Source: an uncultured Pelagibacteraceae bacterium
GTDB taxonomy: Bacteria > Pseudomonadota > Alphaproteobacteria > Pelagibacterales > Pelagibacteraceae
NCBI GenBank assembly: GCA_902514745.1
Contig: CABXRX010000002.1
Span: 1-64,000, forward strand
Length of the DNA stretch: 64,000 bases
Direction of reading: 5' to 3'
Shown: positions 26,556 through 34,828 of the stretch, piece by piece
Position numbering within the stretch: the stretch's first letter is position 1
How the letters are laid out: the number at the start of each line of letters is the position of its first letter
Program-made: the position numbers and the translations under genes
The notes under the pieces: generated by a model
Databases searched by the model: none
Told to the model about the DNA's origin: nothing
What the model saw: only the letters and a program-made list of their open reading frames with translations

Positions 26556-27857
26556 ATGAGACAATTTAAAGAAATAATAAAAACAATTTTTCTGAGCTTT
26601 TTAATTTTATTTGGTTTTGGTGGATTAGTTAATGCAGAAACTACAATATCTGCAGAAGGTCAATATATCTTTAATACTTTAGCATTTTATATAGGAGCTG
26701 TTTTAGTAGCGTTAATGGCAGCAGGCTTTTGTATGCTAGAATGCGGTTTGGTTACTACGAAAAGTGTATCTACAATTGCAGCAAAAAATGTTGGTAAATT
26801 TGCAATTTGTTCAATAGTTTTTTTTTTATTTGGTTATAATTTAGCTTATGGAATACCTGAGGGTGGTTTTATTGGTTCATTTACAATTTGGGGAGATAAT
26901 TCAAGCATCGAAACAGGGTATTCAGATAGCTCTGACTGGTTTTTTCAAACAATGTTTGTTTGTGCAACAGTATCTATAGTATCAGGAGCAGTAGCAGAAA
27001 GAATTAAGATTTGGCCGTTTTTCATATTTGCAGTATTGATGGGTGGATTCATTTATCCAATTTCAATGGGTTGGCAGTGGGGTGGAGGCTGGTTAGCAGT
27101 TTCTGGCTTTTCTGACTTTGCAGGCTCAACTTTAGTTCACGCATGTGGTGGAGCAGCAGCTTTAGCTGGTGTAATTGTATTGGGACCTAGAGAAGGTAGA
27201 TTTGGAAGAAAAGGTGAACCAAAATCATTAGTACCTTTTGCTGCATCAAGTATTCCCCTGGTTACACTTGGAACATTCTTTTTATGGTTTGGCTGGTTTG
27301 GATTTAATGGATTTAGTCAACTCGCAATGGGAACATTTAATGATGTAACAGCGATAACAAAAATTGCAGTAAATACCCATTTAGCTGGTGCAGCTGGTGT
27401 AGTAACTGGTGCTGTAGTTACAAGGTTGCTTGATAGCAAAACGGATGTAGTGATGATGTTAAATGGAGCTTTAGCAGGTTTGGTTGCAATCACTGCCGAG
27501 CCTCTTAGTCCAACACCTGGTCTAGCAATTCTTATTGGATCTCTAGGTTCTTTGATTATGTATTTTGGTACTAAATTTTTAGAAAGAAGAGGTCTTGATG
27601 ATGTTGTTGGTGCTATTCCAGTCCATATGTTCGCAGGAATATTTGGCACACTTATAGTTCCATTTAGTAATACTGGCACTTCTTTTGGGACACAGTTTAC
27701 AGGCGTGCTAGCAATATGTTCTTTTAGTTTTGTACTTTCATTTATTATATTTAAAATTTTGAAAGTAACTGTTGGTTTACGTATTAGTAAAGAAGCTGAA
27801 AAACTTGGAACTGATGTAGCCGAAATTGGTGTAAGAGCTTACGCAATTAGAGATTAA
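26556..27857 (+). CDS. amtB: Ammonium transporter AmtB
   Basis: Trimeric inner-membrane channel for ammonium/ammonia. A signal peptide (FLILFGFGGLVNA) is followed by about 11 membrane segments. Family blocks are AAGFCMLECGLVTTKS, FAGSTLVHACGGAAALAGV (first pore His) and NTHLAGAAGVV (second pore His). The ribosome site AATAGGAGG is one of the strongest in the window, fitting high expression. The usual partner glnK is not adjacent. Length is 433 aa. A terminator follows, and the convergent bcp gene lies beyond. Confidence 0.96.
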   Translation: MRQFKEIIKTIFLSFLILFGFGGLVNAETTISAEGQYIFNTLAFYIGAVLVALMAAGFCMLECGLVTTKSVSTIAAKNVGKFAICSIVFFLFGYNLAYGIPEGGFIGSFTIWGDNSSIETGYSDSSDWFFQTMFVCATVSIVSGAVAERIKIWPFFIFAVLMGGFIYPISMGWQWGGGWLAVSGFSDFAGSTLVHACGGAAALAGVIVLGPREGRFGRKGEPKSLVPFAASSIPLVTLGTFFLWFGWFGFNGFSQLAMGTFNDVTAITKIAVNTHLAGAAGVVTGAVVTRLLDSKTDVVMMLNGALAGLVAITAEPLSPTPGLAILIGSLGSLIMYFGTKFLERRGLDDVVGAIPVHMFAGIFGTLIVPFSNTGTSFGTQFTGVLAICSFSFVLSFIIFKILKVTVGLRISKEAEKLGTDVAEIGVRAYAIRD

Positions 27858-27894
27858 TAATTAACTTAATATTCTCTCTCTTAAGTTTATAAAC

Positions 27895-27917
27895 AGGCCC
27901 CTTAATTGGGGCCTTTT
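27895..27917. terminator. Intrinsic terminator between convergent amtB and bcp
   Basis: AGGCCCC (27895-27901), loop TTAATT, GGGGCCT (27908-27914), then TTTTATTTAT on the plus strand. The 7-bp GC-rich stem is conspicuous in this AT-rich DNA. It lies just past the bcp stop and might also stop minus-strand transcripts, though that side lacks a good T run. Confidence 0.88.
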
Positions 27918-28368
27918 ATTTATGAATAGTTTTTAGGGTATTTAGTACCTCTTTAGCGTGATCTTTAACTTTAACATTCTCCCAAATTTTAATAATTTTG
28001 CCATTTTTATCTATTAAAAATGTAGTTCGATTGATACCCATAAATTCACGACCCATAAACTTTTTTTTACCCCAAACTTTATATTTCTTAAGAACTTTAA
28101 GTTTTTCGTCAGCCAATAAATTAAATTTTATCTTATATTTATCTCTAAATTTATCATGACTTTTTAAATTATCTTTGGAAATTCCTAAAACTTCACATTC
28201 TAATTTTTTGAATTTAGAAAGTAATTTATTAAAATCAATAGTTTCAATAGTACATCCGGGAGTATCATCTTTTGGATAAAAATATAAAACAACATACTTT
28301 CCTAAAGAATTTTTTAGAGAATAATTTTCATTATTTGTAGATGGTAAGGTAAAATTATATGCTTTCAT
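27916..28368 (-). CDS. bcp: Thioredoxin-dependent peroxiredoxin, Bcp/PrxQ type
   Basis: Reduces hydroperoxides using thioredoxin. FYPKDDTPGCTIETIDF puts the peroxidatic Cys at residue 39. In many PrxQ proteins a resolving Cys follows five residues later; here that position is Ile44, so this is either a 1-Cys form or uses another thiol (LECEVLGIS near residue 70). The 150-aa length is normal. The start lies 2 nt after the end of the upstream GT9 gene, so they may be co-transcribed. Confidence 0.92.
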   Translation of the reverse strand: MKAYNFTLPSTNNENYSLKNSLGKYVVLYFYPKDDTPGCTIETIDFNKLLSKFKKLECEVLGISKDNLKSHDKFRDKYKIKFNLLADEKLKVLKKYKVWGKKKFMGREFMGINRTTFLIDKNGKIIKIWENVKVKDHAKEVLNTLKTIHK

Positions 28369-28370
28369 AT

Positions 28371-29363
28371 TTATAGAGACATATTTTCTAAGAAATTAAT
28401 AACTTCTTGAGGTGTAAGTGTTTTCATATTTTTTCTATCCCGTATCCACGTATTATCTTTGTAGTTCGTTGGTGTTATAAAATTTATTTTACTATATTTA
28501 AGTTCGCTTATAGCATCATTTACTATTAAACCAAAAGATTCAACTCCAAGAGCTGCTGATAAATTTAAAGGGCCGGAATTATTTCCAATAAAAAATTGAG
28601 AATTTTTTATAGCTGTAATAACACCAGCAAGATCTTTATTTGAACAATCAATGAAATAATCTTTTTTGGATATATCTATAATTTTTTTTGCTATATATGA
28701 TTTATCTGGCCCACAAATAAGATAAATATAATCAAAAAATTTTTTATGATGAAGTAATTCAGCAAGCTTTACAAAATCTTCTTCATACCACATTTTATAA
28801 TCTTCAAAAGAATCTACACCAAATGCAATTTTTTTACCGTTATATAAAAGATCAGCATTATTTTTATTGAATTCATTTATATTAATATTTAATTTGGGAT
28901 ATGGGTCGCCTAAATTTATTTTATGTAACCTTAATAATTTTTTAGATTGTTCAGAATAATTTAGGTTCCAATCATCATCATTTAACACGATGTCCGTAGT
29001 AAGATATTTCTTTTGATTTCCTATTCCAGGGCCAATAATATTTTTTATACCAGATATTTTAGCAGCAATTGCTGGCTTGTTAACTTTATCCAATATGTAA
29101 ACATGACTGTATTTATTTTTATTATAAATTTTTATTAATTTCCAAACATCTATCCAATAATAAATTCCTTTTCTAAAATTGTTATAATTAATATTATTTA
29201 TAAATTTTTCATTTTTTAATATTTTTTTTGCTTGAGTTTTTTCTCTTAATATTAAATCTACACTCAGATTAAAGTGATCACTTATAGCTTTAATGTAGGG
29301 AAGTTGCCAAATAAGATCACCTAATTTGTGATGGGTATATACGATACAAATTTTTTTATTCAT
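28371..29363 (-). CDS. Glycosyltransferase family 9 (heptosyltransferase-like)
   Basis: A 330-aa GT-B fold protein resembling ADP-heptose:LPS heptosyltransferases. The N-terminal HHKLGDLIWQLPYIKAI matches the GDxxxxxP acceptor-side motif. The C-terminal donor-site segment is NSQFFIGNNSGPLNLSAALGV, with FGVDSFEDYKMW and YLICGPDKSY between. The likely role is adding sugars to LPS or another surface glycan; acceptor and sugar are unknown. It overlaps the upstream FkbM-like gene by 8 nt. Confidence 0.8.
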   Translation of the reverse strand: MNKKICIVYTHHKLGDLIWQLPYIKAISDHFNLSVDLILREKTQAKKILKNEKFINNINYNNFRKGIYYWIDVWKLIKIYNKNKYSHVYILDKVNKPAIAAKISGIKNIIGPGIGNQKKYLTTDIVLNDDDWNLNYSEQSKKLLRLHKINLGDPYPKLNININEFNKNNADLLYNGKKIAFGVDSFEDYKMWYEEDFVKLAELLHHKKFFDYIYLICGPDKSYIAKKIIDISKKDYFIDCSNKDLAGVITAIKNSQFFIGNNSGPLNLSAALGVESFGLIVNDAISELKYSKINFITPTNYKDNTWIRDRKNMKTLTPQEVINFLENMSL

Positions 29364-30135
29364 TAAATTTAATTTTTATTTCATCGTTTCTTTTAAAATT
29401 TTTAAAATCTAAATTTAATATAGGATATTGTTTTTTACTAAATACATTATTAACTTTAACCTCTTTTGTGTTTAATAAAGAAAGCTCTATAACTTTAGGG
29501 TTTTCATATTTATCAATACCACCATAGTTATTTGCGTGAATATGAATAATTTTTAAATCCAATTTATTTAAAAATCTTTTAATTTTTTCAATATTTTTAT
29601 GCAATGAATGAAACTCAATAACTAGAAAAATTATTTTTTTTGAGTTTTTTTTAATATCGTCTAAAATTTTATATTCATCACCTTCTATATCTACTTTTAA
29701 AAAAACTTTGTCGTAATTTTTTAAAATTTTAGGGATAGTTATTTCTTCATTATTTTTTTTTTTTAAAACAACTTTTTTTATGTAGTGTTTTCGATTTTCT
29801 CTAAAGAAAAGATAATAATTTATGAATTTGAATATATCTAATATTTTACTTATTCTTAATTTTTTCAATAATAAAAAATGTATTATATCTTTTTTAAATC
29901 TTTTTACCCAAAAGTCTTGATTAACTGTGTGATCAAATGTGATTATTTTTATAGCCGGTTTTTGTTCTAAAAAACTTTTTTCAAATTCCCAATCATCATT
30001 TAAACCACAAGTAATTAATATTTTTGTTTTATTTAAGACTCTTTTATCTATTACATAACCACCATCGGTTTTAGGACCAATTCTAATAAGATTTGATAAT
30101 TTGACATGATAAGGTTTAAGAAATTTAGGAAGCAC
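29356..30135 (-). CDS. FkbM-type methyltransferase-like protein
   Basis: A 259-aa protein with IGPKTDGGYVIDKRVL near residue 20, ILITCGLNDDWEFEKSFLE in the SAM motif I position, and VFLKVDIEGDEYKILDDI around residue 150, which is typical of FkbM-domain methyltransferases. The motif I equivalent is not a canonical GxGxG, so SAM binding should be treated with care. It is paired with a GT9 gene, suggesting modification of a surface sugar. Very AT-rich, Lys/Ile/Asn-dominated composition. Confidence 0.65.
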   Translation of the reverse strand: MLPKFLKPYHVKLSNLIRIGPKTDGGYVIDKRVLNKTKILITCGLNDDWEFEKSFLEQKPAIKIITFDHTVNQDFWVKRFKKDIIHFLLLKKLRISKILDIFKFINYYLFFRENRKHYIKKVVLKKKNNEEITIPKILKNYDKVFLKVDIEGDEYKILDDIKKNSKKIIFLVIEFHSLHKNIEKIKRFLNKLDLKIIHIHANNYGGIDKYENPKVIELSLLNTKEVKVNNVFSKKQYPILNLDFKNFKRNDEIKIKFNE

Positions 30136-30175
30136 AATTGTTTAATTTATTTCAAAATATCATATAATAATATTA

Positions 30176-30559
30176 ATGAATGTAAAATCTATTCAAACTT
30201 TAGTAGCAGAAGCTATGCAAGAAATCAAAACGATTAATGCAGATGAAGCCTATAAAATGGTCGATGAAAATAATTGTAATCTAATTGATATCAGAGACGC
30301 ACTTGAATTAAAAAATACTGGTAAAGTTGAAAATTCAGTTCATATAACGAGAGGAATGTTAGAAATTTATTTAGATCCTAATAGTGTTTTATTTCAGCAA
30401 GGTATTTTAGACAGTAATAAAGAAATGGTTCTATTTTGCGCTGGAGGTGTAAGATCTGCCCTCGCAGTCAAAGCACTAAAAAATATGGGATACAATAAAG
30501 TATCTCATATAGAAGGTGGTTTTGGTGCAATGAGTCAGAGTAAATTTAAAATTATATAA
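30176..30559 (+). CDS. Single-domain rhodanese-like protein
   Basis: A 127-aa rhodanese fold. NLIDIRDALELKNTGKVENS leads to the active loop LFCAGGVRSALAVKAL, with the persulfide-carrying Cys near residue 91, and IEGGFGAMSQ near the end. There is no signal peptide, so it is cytosolic. It may move sulfane sulfur or partner with the ETHE1-like enzyme at 15 kb; that link is functional inference, not operonic. It is divergent from the FkbM-like gene and converges on the HCCA isomerase-like gene with a 2-nt gap. Confidence 0.9.
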   Translation: MNVKSIQTLVAEAMQEIKTINADEAYKMVDENNCNLIDIRDALELKNTGKVENSVHITRGMLEIYLDPNSVLFQQGILDSNKEMVLFCAGGVRSALAVKALKNMGYNKVSHIEGGFGAMSQSKFKII

Positions 30560-30561
30560 GT

Positions 30562-31143
30562 TTAACTTAATTCTTCTAAAGCATATTCAAGACGATCTTG
30601 TCCCCAGAAAATTTTGCTGTTAACAATAAAAGTCGGAGCACCAAAAACTTCTTTTTTAAAAGCATCACTAGTTAGTTTTTTTAAATTGTCTTTTATTTTC
30701 TGAAGTTTAATTTCTTTAAAAAAAATTTCACTATTTATACTCAATTTTTTTAATAATTTTGAAACTTCATCTTCTGATGTTAGATCTAAATTATCTTTCC
30801 AATAAGCATTAAAAAAGATATTTAGATATTCTTCTTTTTGATCTTTATTTACATGTAAATATCCTCTCATTATTGATAGTGAGTTTATTGGAAAGTTTGA
30901 ATTCCAAATAAAAGAAATATTGTTTTTTTTTGATACTAACTCACAATCATTTTGCATATTTTTCATTTTATATTTATTAAAAGCAGGGGCACTTATGCCA
31001 GCTAAATTATGAAGGCCACCTAAAAACATAGGTTTATAATTAAATATAATTTTTTGGTTTTCTCTAATTTTTTGTATTTTTTTATGAGCTATGTATGAAT
31101 ATGGGCTAATTATATCAAAATAAAAATCGACATAATTATTCAT
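30562..31143 (-). CDS. DsbA-fold 2-hydroxychromene-2-carboxylate isomerase-like protein
   Basis: A 193-aa thioredoxin-fold protein of the DsbA/kappa-GST class. The N-terminal VDFYFDIISPYSYIAHKKI carries Ser in place of the CxxC, as in HCCA isomerases. GAPTFIVNSKIFWGQDRLEY at the C-terminus is the family ending. Likely a glutathione-dependent isomerase or transferase; true HCCA (naphthalene pathway) activity is unlikely without other aromatic genes. The start overlaps the ABA4-like gene by 8 nt. Confidence 0.85.
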   Translation of the reverse strand: MNNYVDFYFDIISPYSYIAHKKIQKIRENQKIIFNYKPMFLGGLHNLAGISAPAFNKYKMKNMQNDCELVSKKNNISFIWNSNFPINSLSIMRGYLHVNKDQKEEYLNIFFNAYWKDNLDLTSEDEVSKLLKKLSINSEIFFKEIKLQKIKDNLKKLTSDAFKKEVFGAPTFIVNSKIFWGQDRLEYALEELS

Positions 31144-31612
31144 ATAAGTTCATTCTTTTTGCATAAAAAATTCTAATGACCCAATAAACAATTAAACCAA
31201 TTGGACCTATCAAATATATAATTATTAGGGGTATAGATATTATTATTTTATTAATGTTAAATTTTTGAGAGTCTTTAACGATCCAACCTCCCGTAAATAA
31301 ATTAATTGCGATAAAATGTATCCAAAATAGCATTAAATAAAGATGATCTTCAAACAATCTAGAAAGCTCATCTAGACCTAAGTATAGAGAGAAATTACCT
31401 ATAAAGTCATAACCAATTAAATAAGATTTATATAAAACAAAAATATATGCTCCACTTAAAATTAACATTGGAAATATTGAGGCTACAAAAATTCTACTTA
31501 AGTGAGATTGAGGAAAAAAAATTAATATAAACCAAAATGGTAATACTCCTACATTTACCCACATATAAAGTGTCTCAATGACAAAATAAGCATAAATTTG
31601 TTCGATCATCAT
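31136..31612 (-). CDS. ABA4-like (DUF4281) membrane protein
   Basis: A 158-aa protein with four predicted membrane segments and the family feature DELSRLFEDHLYLMLFWIHFI in the middle, followed by GGWIVKDSQ and a final YLIGPIGLIVYW segment. The plant ABA4 protein is linked to neoxanthin synthesis; the bacterial role is unknown. The start is MMIEQ. It overlaps the downstream HCCA isomerase-like gene by 8 nt and is divergent from recX over about 23 bp. Confidence 0.78.
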   Translation of the reverse strand: MMIEQIYAYFVIETLYMWVNVGVLPFWFILIFFPQSHLSRIFVASIFPMLILSGAYIFVLYKSYLIGYDFIGNFSLYLGLDELSRLFEDHLYLMLFWIHFIAINLFTGGWIVKDSQKFNINKIIISIPLIIIYLIGPIGLIVYWVIRIFYAKRMNLYE

Positions 31613-31635
31613 TATATATTATATAAAATCTAACA

Positions 31636-32199
31636 ATGATTCCTATAAGAAATAAAAAAAAAACATTGCAAGTAACTGTTGAGGAGATGAGAAATTTTGC
31701 TTTTTCTTATGTCGAGAAATACGCACCTTCAAAACAGCAGTTAAAAACCTATTTACTTAAGAAATATATGAAACTTTCGTCTTCAGATATAAGAAAAAAG
31801 GATGTAAATAAATTGATTGATATTGTCTTATCTGATTTAGAAAAAAATAAATTTATTAATGATCAATTTTATTCTGAAAGTAAAGCGAAAAGCATGATCC
31901 AAAGAGGAAGCTCAATTAATAAAATTAGAAACTATTTAATAGGAAAAGGTATTCATGATGAATATATAAAGGATACGGTTGATAAAATTAAGGAAGATAA
32001 TTCAGATCAAGATTTTTTTTCAGCTATTAAAATTTGTAAAAAAAAAAGAATAGGACCAGCTAGAGCTGAAGATAATAGACCATTGTTTTATAAAAAAGAT
32101 ATTTCTTTACTAGCTAGAAATGGTTTTGATTTTGAAGTGTCCAAAAAAGTTATGGATATTGATAAAGAGGATTTCTTAAAAATAATTAATCATATTTAA
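31636..32199 (+). CDS. recX: Regulatory protein RecX
   Basis: Modulates RecA filament dynamics. The 187-aa protein shows the RecX three-helix repeats: FAFSYVEKYAPSKQQLKTYL near residue 20, LEKNKFINDQFYSESKAKSM near 70 (the conserved d-xF/Y-a block) and SINKIRNYLIGKGIHDEYI. The C-terminal part (RARAEDNRPLF-like PARAEDNRPLFYKKDISLLA) is also family-typical. recA is not adjacent here. Composition is Lys-rich. Confidence 0.85.
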   Translation: MIPIRNKKKTLQVTVEEMRNFAFSYVEKYAPSKQQLKTYLLKKYMKLSSSDIRKKDVNKLIDIVLSDLEKNKFINDQFYSESKAKSMIQRGSSINKIRNYLIGKGIHDEYIKDTVDKIKEDNSDQDFFSAIKICKKKRIGPARAEDNRPLFYKKDISLLARNGFDFEVSKKVMDIDKEDFLKIINHI

Positions 32200-32274
32200 T
32201 AATGGTTTATATTAATCATCATCATTCAAGAATTAAAGTAGACTTATTAATTAATGTTATTATAAAATTTATAA

Positions 32275-33687
32275 ATGTTAAAATTTAAATCTTATATTGT
32301 TTATGTTTTAGTTTTTACAGTGATTTTGATTTTATCAATCACGATAAAAAATGTAAAAAAAAATATTGATAATAAATCTGATCAAATCTTGTTTTTAGAA
32401 AAAAATTTAAAAAATAAAAAGAGTCAATTAAAAAATATTCATACAAAGTTACTAAATAAGAATATAAATATTGAAAATATAATATTTGAAGAGGGAATAA
32501 GTTTTAAAAATAAAAAAAAACTAACATTTAAATTAGATAATCAAGATTTTGATTTAATTGAATTTGCATCTGATGACCTTATTTTTGCAAAACATCCAGA
32601 GGCCTCTTCATCTGCATACATTGATTTTTATGATAAAAATATATTTTTAGTTACAGCAACTGGACAAATTACTTACTCTGAAATTACAAATTTAAATGAA
32701 AATAATTTTAAACTTGAGTCAATTAAATCTAACATACAAGAACTAATTAAATACTCAGAATTTTATAATAGTAGTGCTTTTGGAATAAAAGACATTCTTG
32801 TTAGAAACAATAAAATTTATGTTTCTTATATTGAAGAGCAATATAAAGATTGTTTTAGTACAAGTATTTTAGTTGGAAAATTAAACTATTCTTTCATCAA
32901 TTTTAAGGATTTTTATTCACCAAAAAATTGTATTGAAAAAAGTAGTGAATTTTTCAACCTTCACCCAAAGGATAAATTAGTAGCTCACCAATCTGGTGGA
33001 AGAATGATAATTATTGGTAATGATTTAATTTTTTCTACAGGGGAATATCGATATAGAACATTAGCACAAGAAATAGATAATGATTTTGGTAAAATAATTT
33101 CAATTAATTTAACAAATAATTCTAAAAAAATTATATCGATGGGTCATCGAAATCCACAAGGATTATATTTTAGCAATGATTTAAATATGCTTTTTTCAAC
33201 TGAGCATGGTCCCAGTGGAGGTGACGAGATAAATCTATTAGATTTTAATACTAATAATGGTGTAGCAAATTATGGTTGGCCAATAGCATCATATGGAAGA
33301 CATTATTTTGATAATGATGATGACAAAGATAAAAGGTATGAATTATCTCCACTAAAAAAATCTCATTCAAAAAATGGCTTTATTGAACCTATAGAATATT
33401 TTGATCCCTCAGTTGGAATAAGTCAAATTATAGGTGTTCCAAATAAATTTATCAAATCTGATAATAATAAATTTCTAGTTGGAACAATGGGTAATGCAAA
33501 AAAATTAAATAAAGGAATGATCAGTTTATTTTTCTTTGAATTTGATAAATTAAAGAAAAAAATTATCAAAAGTGAATTTATTCCTATAAAATCAAGAGTA
33601 AGAGATATGATCTACGTTAAAAATGAAAATTTAGTTTTACTTTATTTAGAAAATAGTAATGCTTTAGCAGTTTTAAAAGCAAAATAA
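32275..33687 (+). CDS. Membrane-anchored glucose/sorbosone dehydrogenase-like beta-propeller
   Basis: A 470-aa protein with an N-terminal membrane anchor (residues 7-26), a Lys-rich coiled coil to about residue 60, then a periplasmic propeller. The GSDH signature is clear: SGGRMIIIGNDLIFSTGEY, ISMGHRNPQGLYF, and STEHGPSGGDEINLLDFN near residue 315. Soluble PQQ sugar dehydrogenases use the His of GHRNPQG. No PQQ biosynthesis genes are visible in the window. The substrate is unknown, and the anchor plus coiled coil is an uncommon N-terminus. Confidence 0.82.
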   Translation: MLKFKSYIVYVLVFTVILILSITIKNVKKNIDNKSDQILFLEKNLKNKKSQLKNIHTKLLNKNINIENIIFEEGISFKNKKKLTFKLDNQDFDLIEFASDDLIFAKHPEASSSAYIDFYDKNIFLVTATGQITYSEITNLNENNFKLESIKSNIQELIKYSEFYNSSAFGIKDILVRNNKIYVSYIEEQYKDCFSTSILVGKLNYSFINFKDFYSPKNCIEKSSEFFNLHPKDKLVAHQSGGRMIIIGNDLIFSTGEYRYRTLAQEIDNDFGKIISINLTNNSKKIISMGHRNPQGLYFSNDLNMLFSTEHGPSGGDEINLLDFNTNNGVANYGWPIASYGRHYFDNDDDKDKRYELSPLKKSHSKNGFIEPIEYFDPSVGISQIIGVPNKFIKSDNNKFLVGTMGNAKKLNKGMISLFFFEFDKLKKKIIKSEFIPIKSRVRDMIYVKNENLVLLYLENSNALAVLKAK

Positions 33688-33695
33688 AATTATAA

Positions 33696-33848
33696 CTAAT
33701 TATTTTCTTTTTTTTTATTTTTTTTATCTTCCTCAACAAGAAAATTAATTTTATTTTTTAAATAGTTTTTTACAAATACGAAAACTAATAAGCCAAAAAT
33801 TGAAACTGAAACAATTATAATAAGTATAATTCTTAATTGTTCATCCAT
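33696..33848 (-). CDS. Small single-pass membrane protein downstream of cysQ (50 aa)
   Basis: Too short for the ORF track. Its ATG overlaps the cysQ stop by 1 nt (TAATG), so translation is likely coupled. The 50-aa sequence starts MDEQLRIILIIIVSVSIFG, has one membrane helix (about residues 7-26) and ends in a highly charged tail (VEEDKKNKKKENN). No family recognised. Coupling to cysQ and a clean hydrophobic-then-charged layout support coding. Confidence 0.6.
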   Translation of the reverse strand: MDEQLRIILIIIVSVSIFGLLVFVFVKNYLKNKINFLVEEDKKNKKKENN

Positions 33849-34612
33849 TATAAAATATTTTTACTTTTTAAAATTAAACTTGGATTCTTTAAATCTTTTT
33901 TCCCATATAATATCTCACTGCCATCAAAATCTGTAACTGTTCCACCTGCTGAGACTAATATTGCATGACCTGCAGCTATATCCCATTCATAAGCTCTTGG
34001 TTCAGCAACATAACCGTCATATTCACCGGCTGCCACCACACAAAACTTAAGTGAACTTTTCATTCTAACATTTTCAACCACACCAATGTCTTGATATATT
34101 TTTTGGATTTCTGGTTTGATTTTATTAGAATAAGAAATAAATTTTATTGGTCTATTAATTTTAGTGTTTTTACTACTTAAGTTAATAGTTTTTCCATCAC
34201 TTAACTCAAAAGCATTTCCTTCTCCATAAGAATAAAACATTCTTTTTTTTGCGGGAGCATTAATTAATCCAGCAACGGGTTTGTTATTGATAATTAATCC
34301 GGCATTTATCGTGAATTCTTCTAAGTTATTTATATAATCATAAGTTCCATCTATAGGATCAACTAACCAAAAATCTTTTAATTGATTATTATCTTTATTA
34401 TCAGATGTTTCTTCTGATACTATTGGGATATTAGGGGTTATTTCTGAAATTTTTTTAGTAATAAATTTATTTACTTCCAAGTCTCCATTACTTACAGGTG
34501 TGTTGTCTGATTTGATTTCTTTTGTTAATCCTTTATCTCTAAGATCAAGAGAAAGATCTCCCGCTGATATAAAAGCGTCTATCAAATTTTCTACAATTAA
34601 TTTTATATCCAT
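33848..34612 (-). CDS. cysQ: 3'(2'),5'-bisphosphate nucleotidase CysQ-like (inositol monophosphatase family)
   Basis: Mg-dependent phosphatase likely to remove the 3'-phosphate of PAP. Metal-site motifs are PIVSEETSD at about residue 60, WLVDPIDGTYDYINN near 80 and EPRAYEWDIAAGHAIL near 210. The 254-aa length fits CysQ better than SuhB. Flanked by a DUF3553 gene upstream (7 nt gap) and a small membrane protein overlapping its stop. It may matter for adenylated sulfur metabolism, but APS from AprBA is not its substrate. Confidence 0.85.
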   Translation of the reverse strand: MDIKLIVENLIDAFISAGDLSLDLRDKGLTKEIKSDNTPVSNGDLEVNKFITKKISEITPNIPIVSEETSDNKDNNQLKDFWLVDPIDGTYDYINNLEEFTINAGLIINNKPVAGLINAPAKKRMFYSYGEGNAFELSDGKTINLSSKNTKINRPIKFISYSNKIKPEIQKIYQDIGVVENVRMKSSLKFCVVAAGEYDGYVAEPRAYEWDIAAGHAILVSAGGTVTDFDGSEILYGKKDLKNPSLILKSKNIL

Positions 34613-34619
34613 CTAAAAT

Positions 34620-34787
34620 TTAGCTAACTCTTTCTAATTTTATATTTTTTGCATTAATTACTTTTTTTCCAGCATTTTCAAAATTTACTGTTACTTTATC
34701 ATTAATAATAGATTGAACTTGTCCAATACCCCAGTCTTTATTGTTTGGATTAGTGACTTTGTCGCCTGGTTCGTAATCTAAAATCAT
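34620..34787 (-). CDS. DUF3553 protein, 55 aa
   Basis: Not in the ORF track. Reading the minus strand gives [20 protein letters not shown], then [20 protein letters not shown], ending LERVS. The pattern GDxVxxPxxxDWGxGQVQS...VxVNFExAGKK is the DUF3553 family as I know it, a small SH3-like barrel found in alphaproteobacteria; function unknown. It lies 7 nt upstream of cysQ and is divergent from mnmA across 41 bp, so both promoters must fit in that short gap. Confidence 0.85.
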   Translation of the reverse strand: MILDYEPGDKVTNPNNKDWGIGQVQSIINDKVTVNFENAGKKVINAKNIKLERVS

Positions 34788-34828
34788 TTAATTTAACTTA
34801 TATTGTAAATAAGTATAAATACCACCTT

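Noticed and set aside
27317-27679. Minus-strand 120-aa ORF within amtB
   Set aside because: Antisense to conserved pore segments of AmtB; no homology pattern of its own and no ribosome site.
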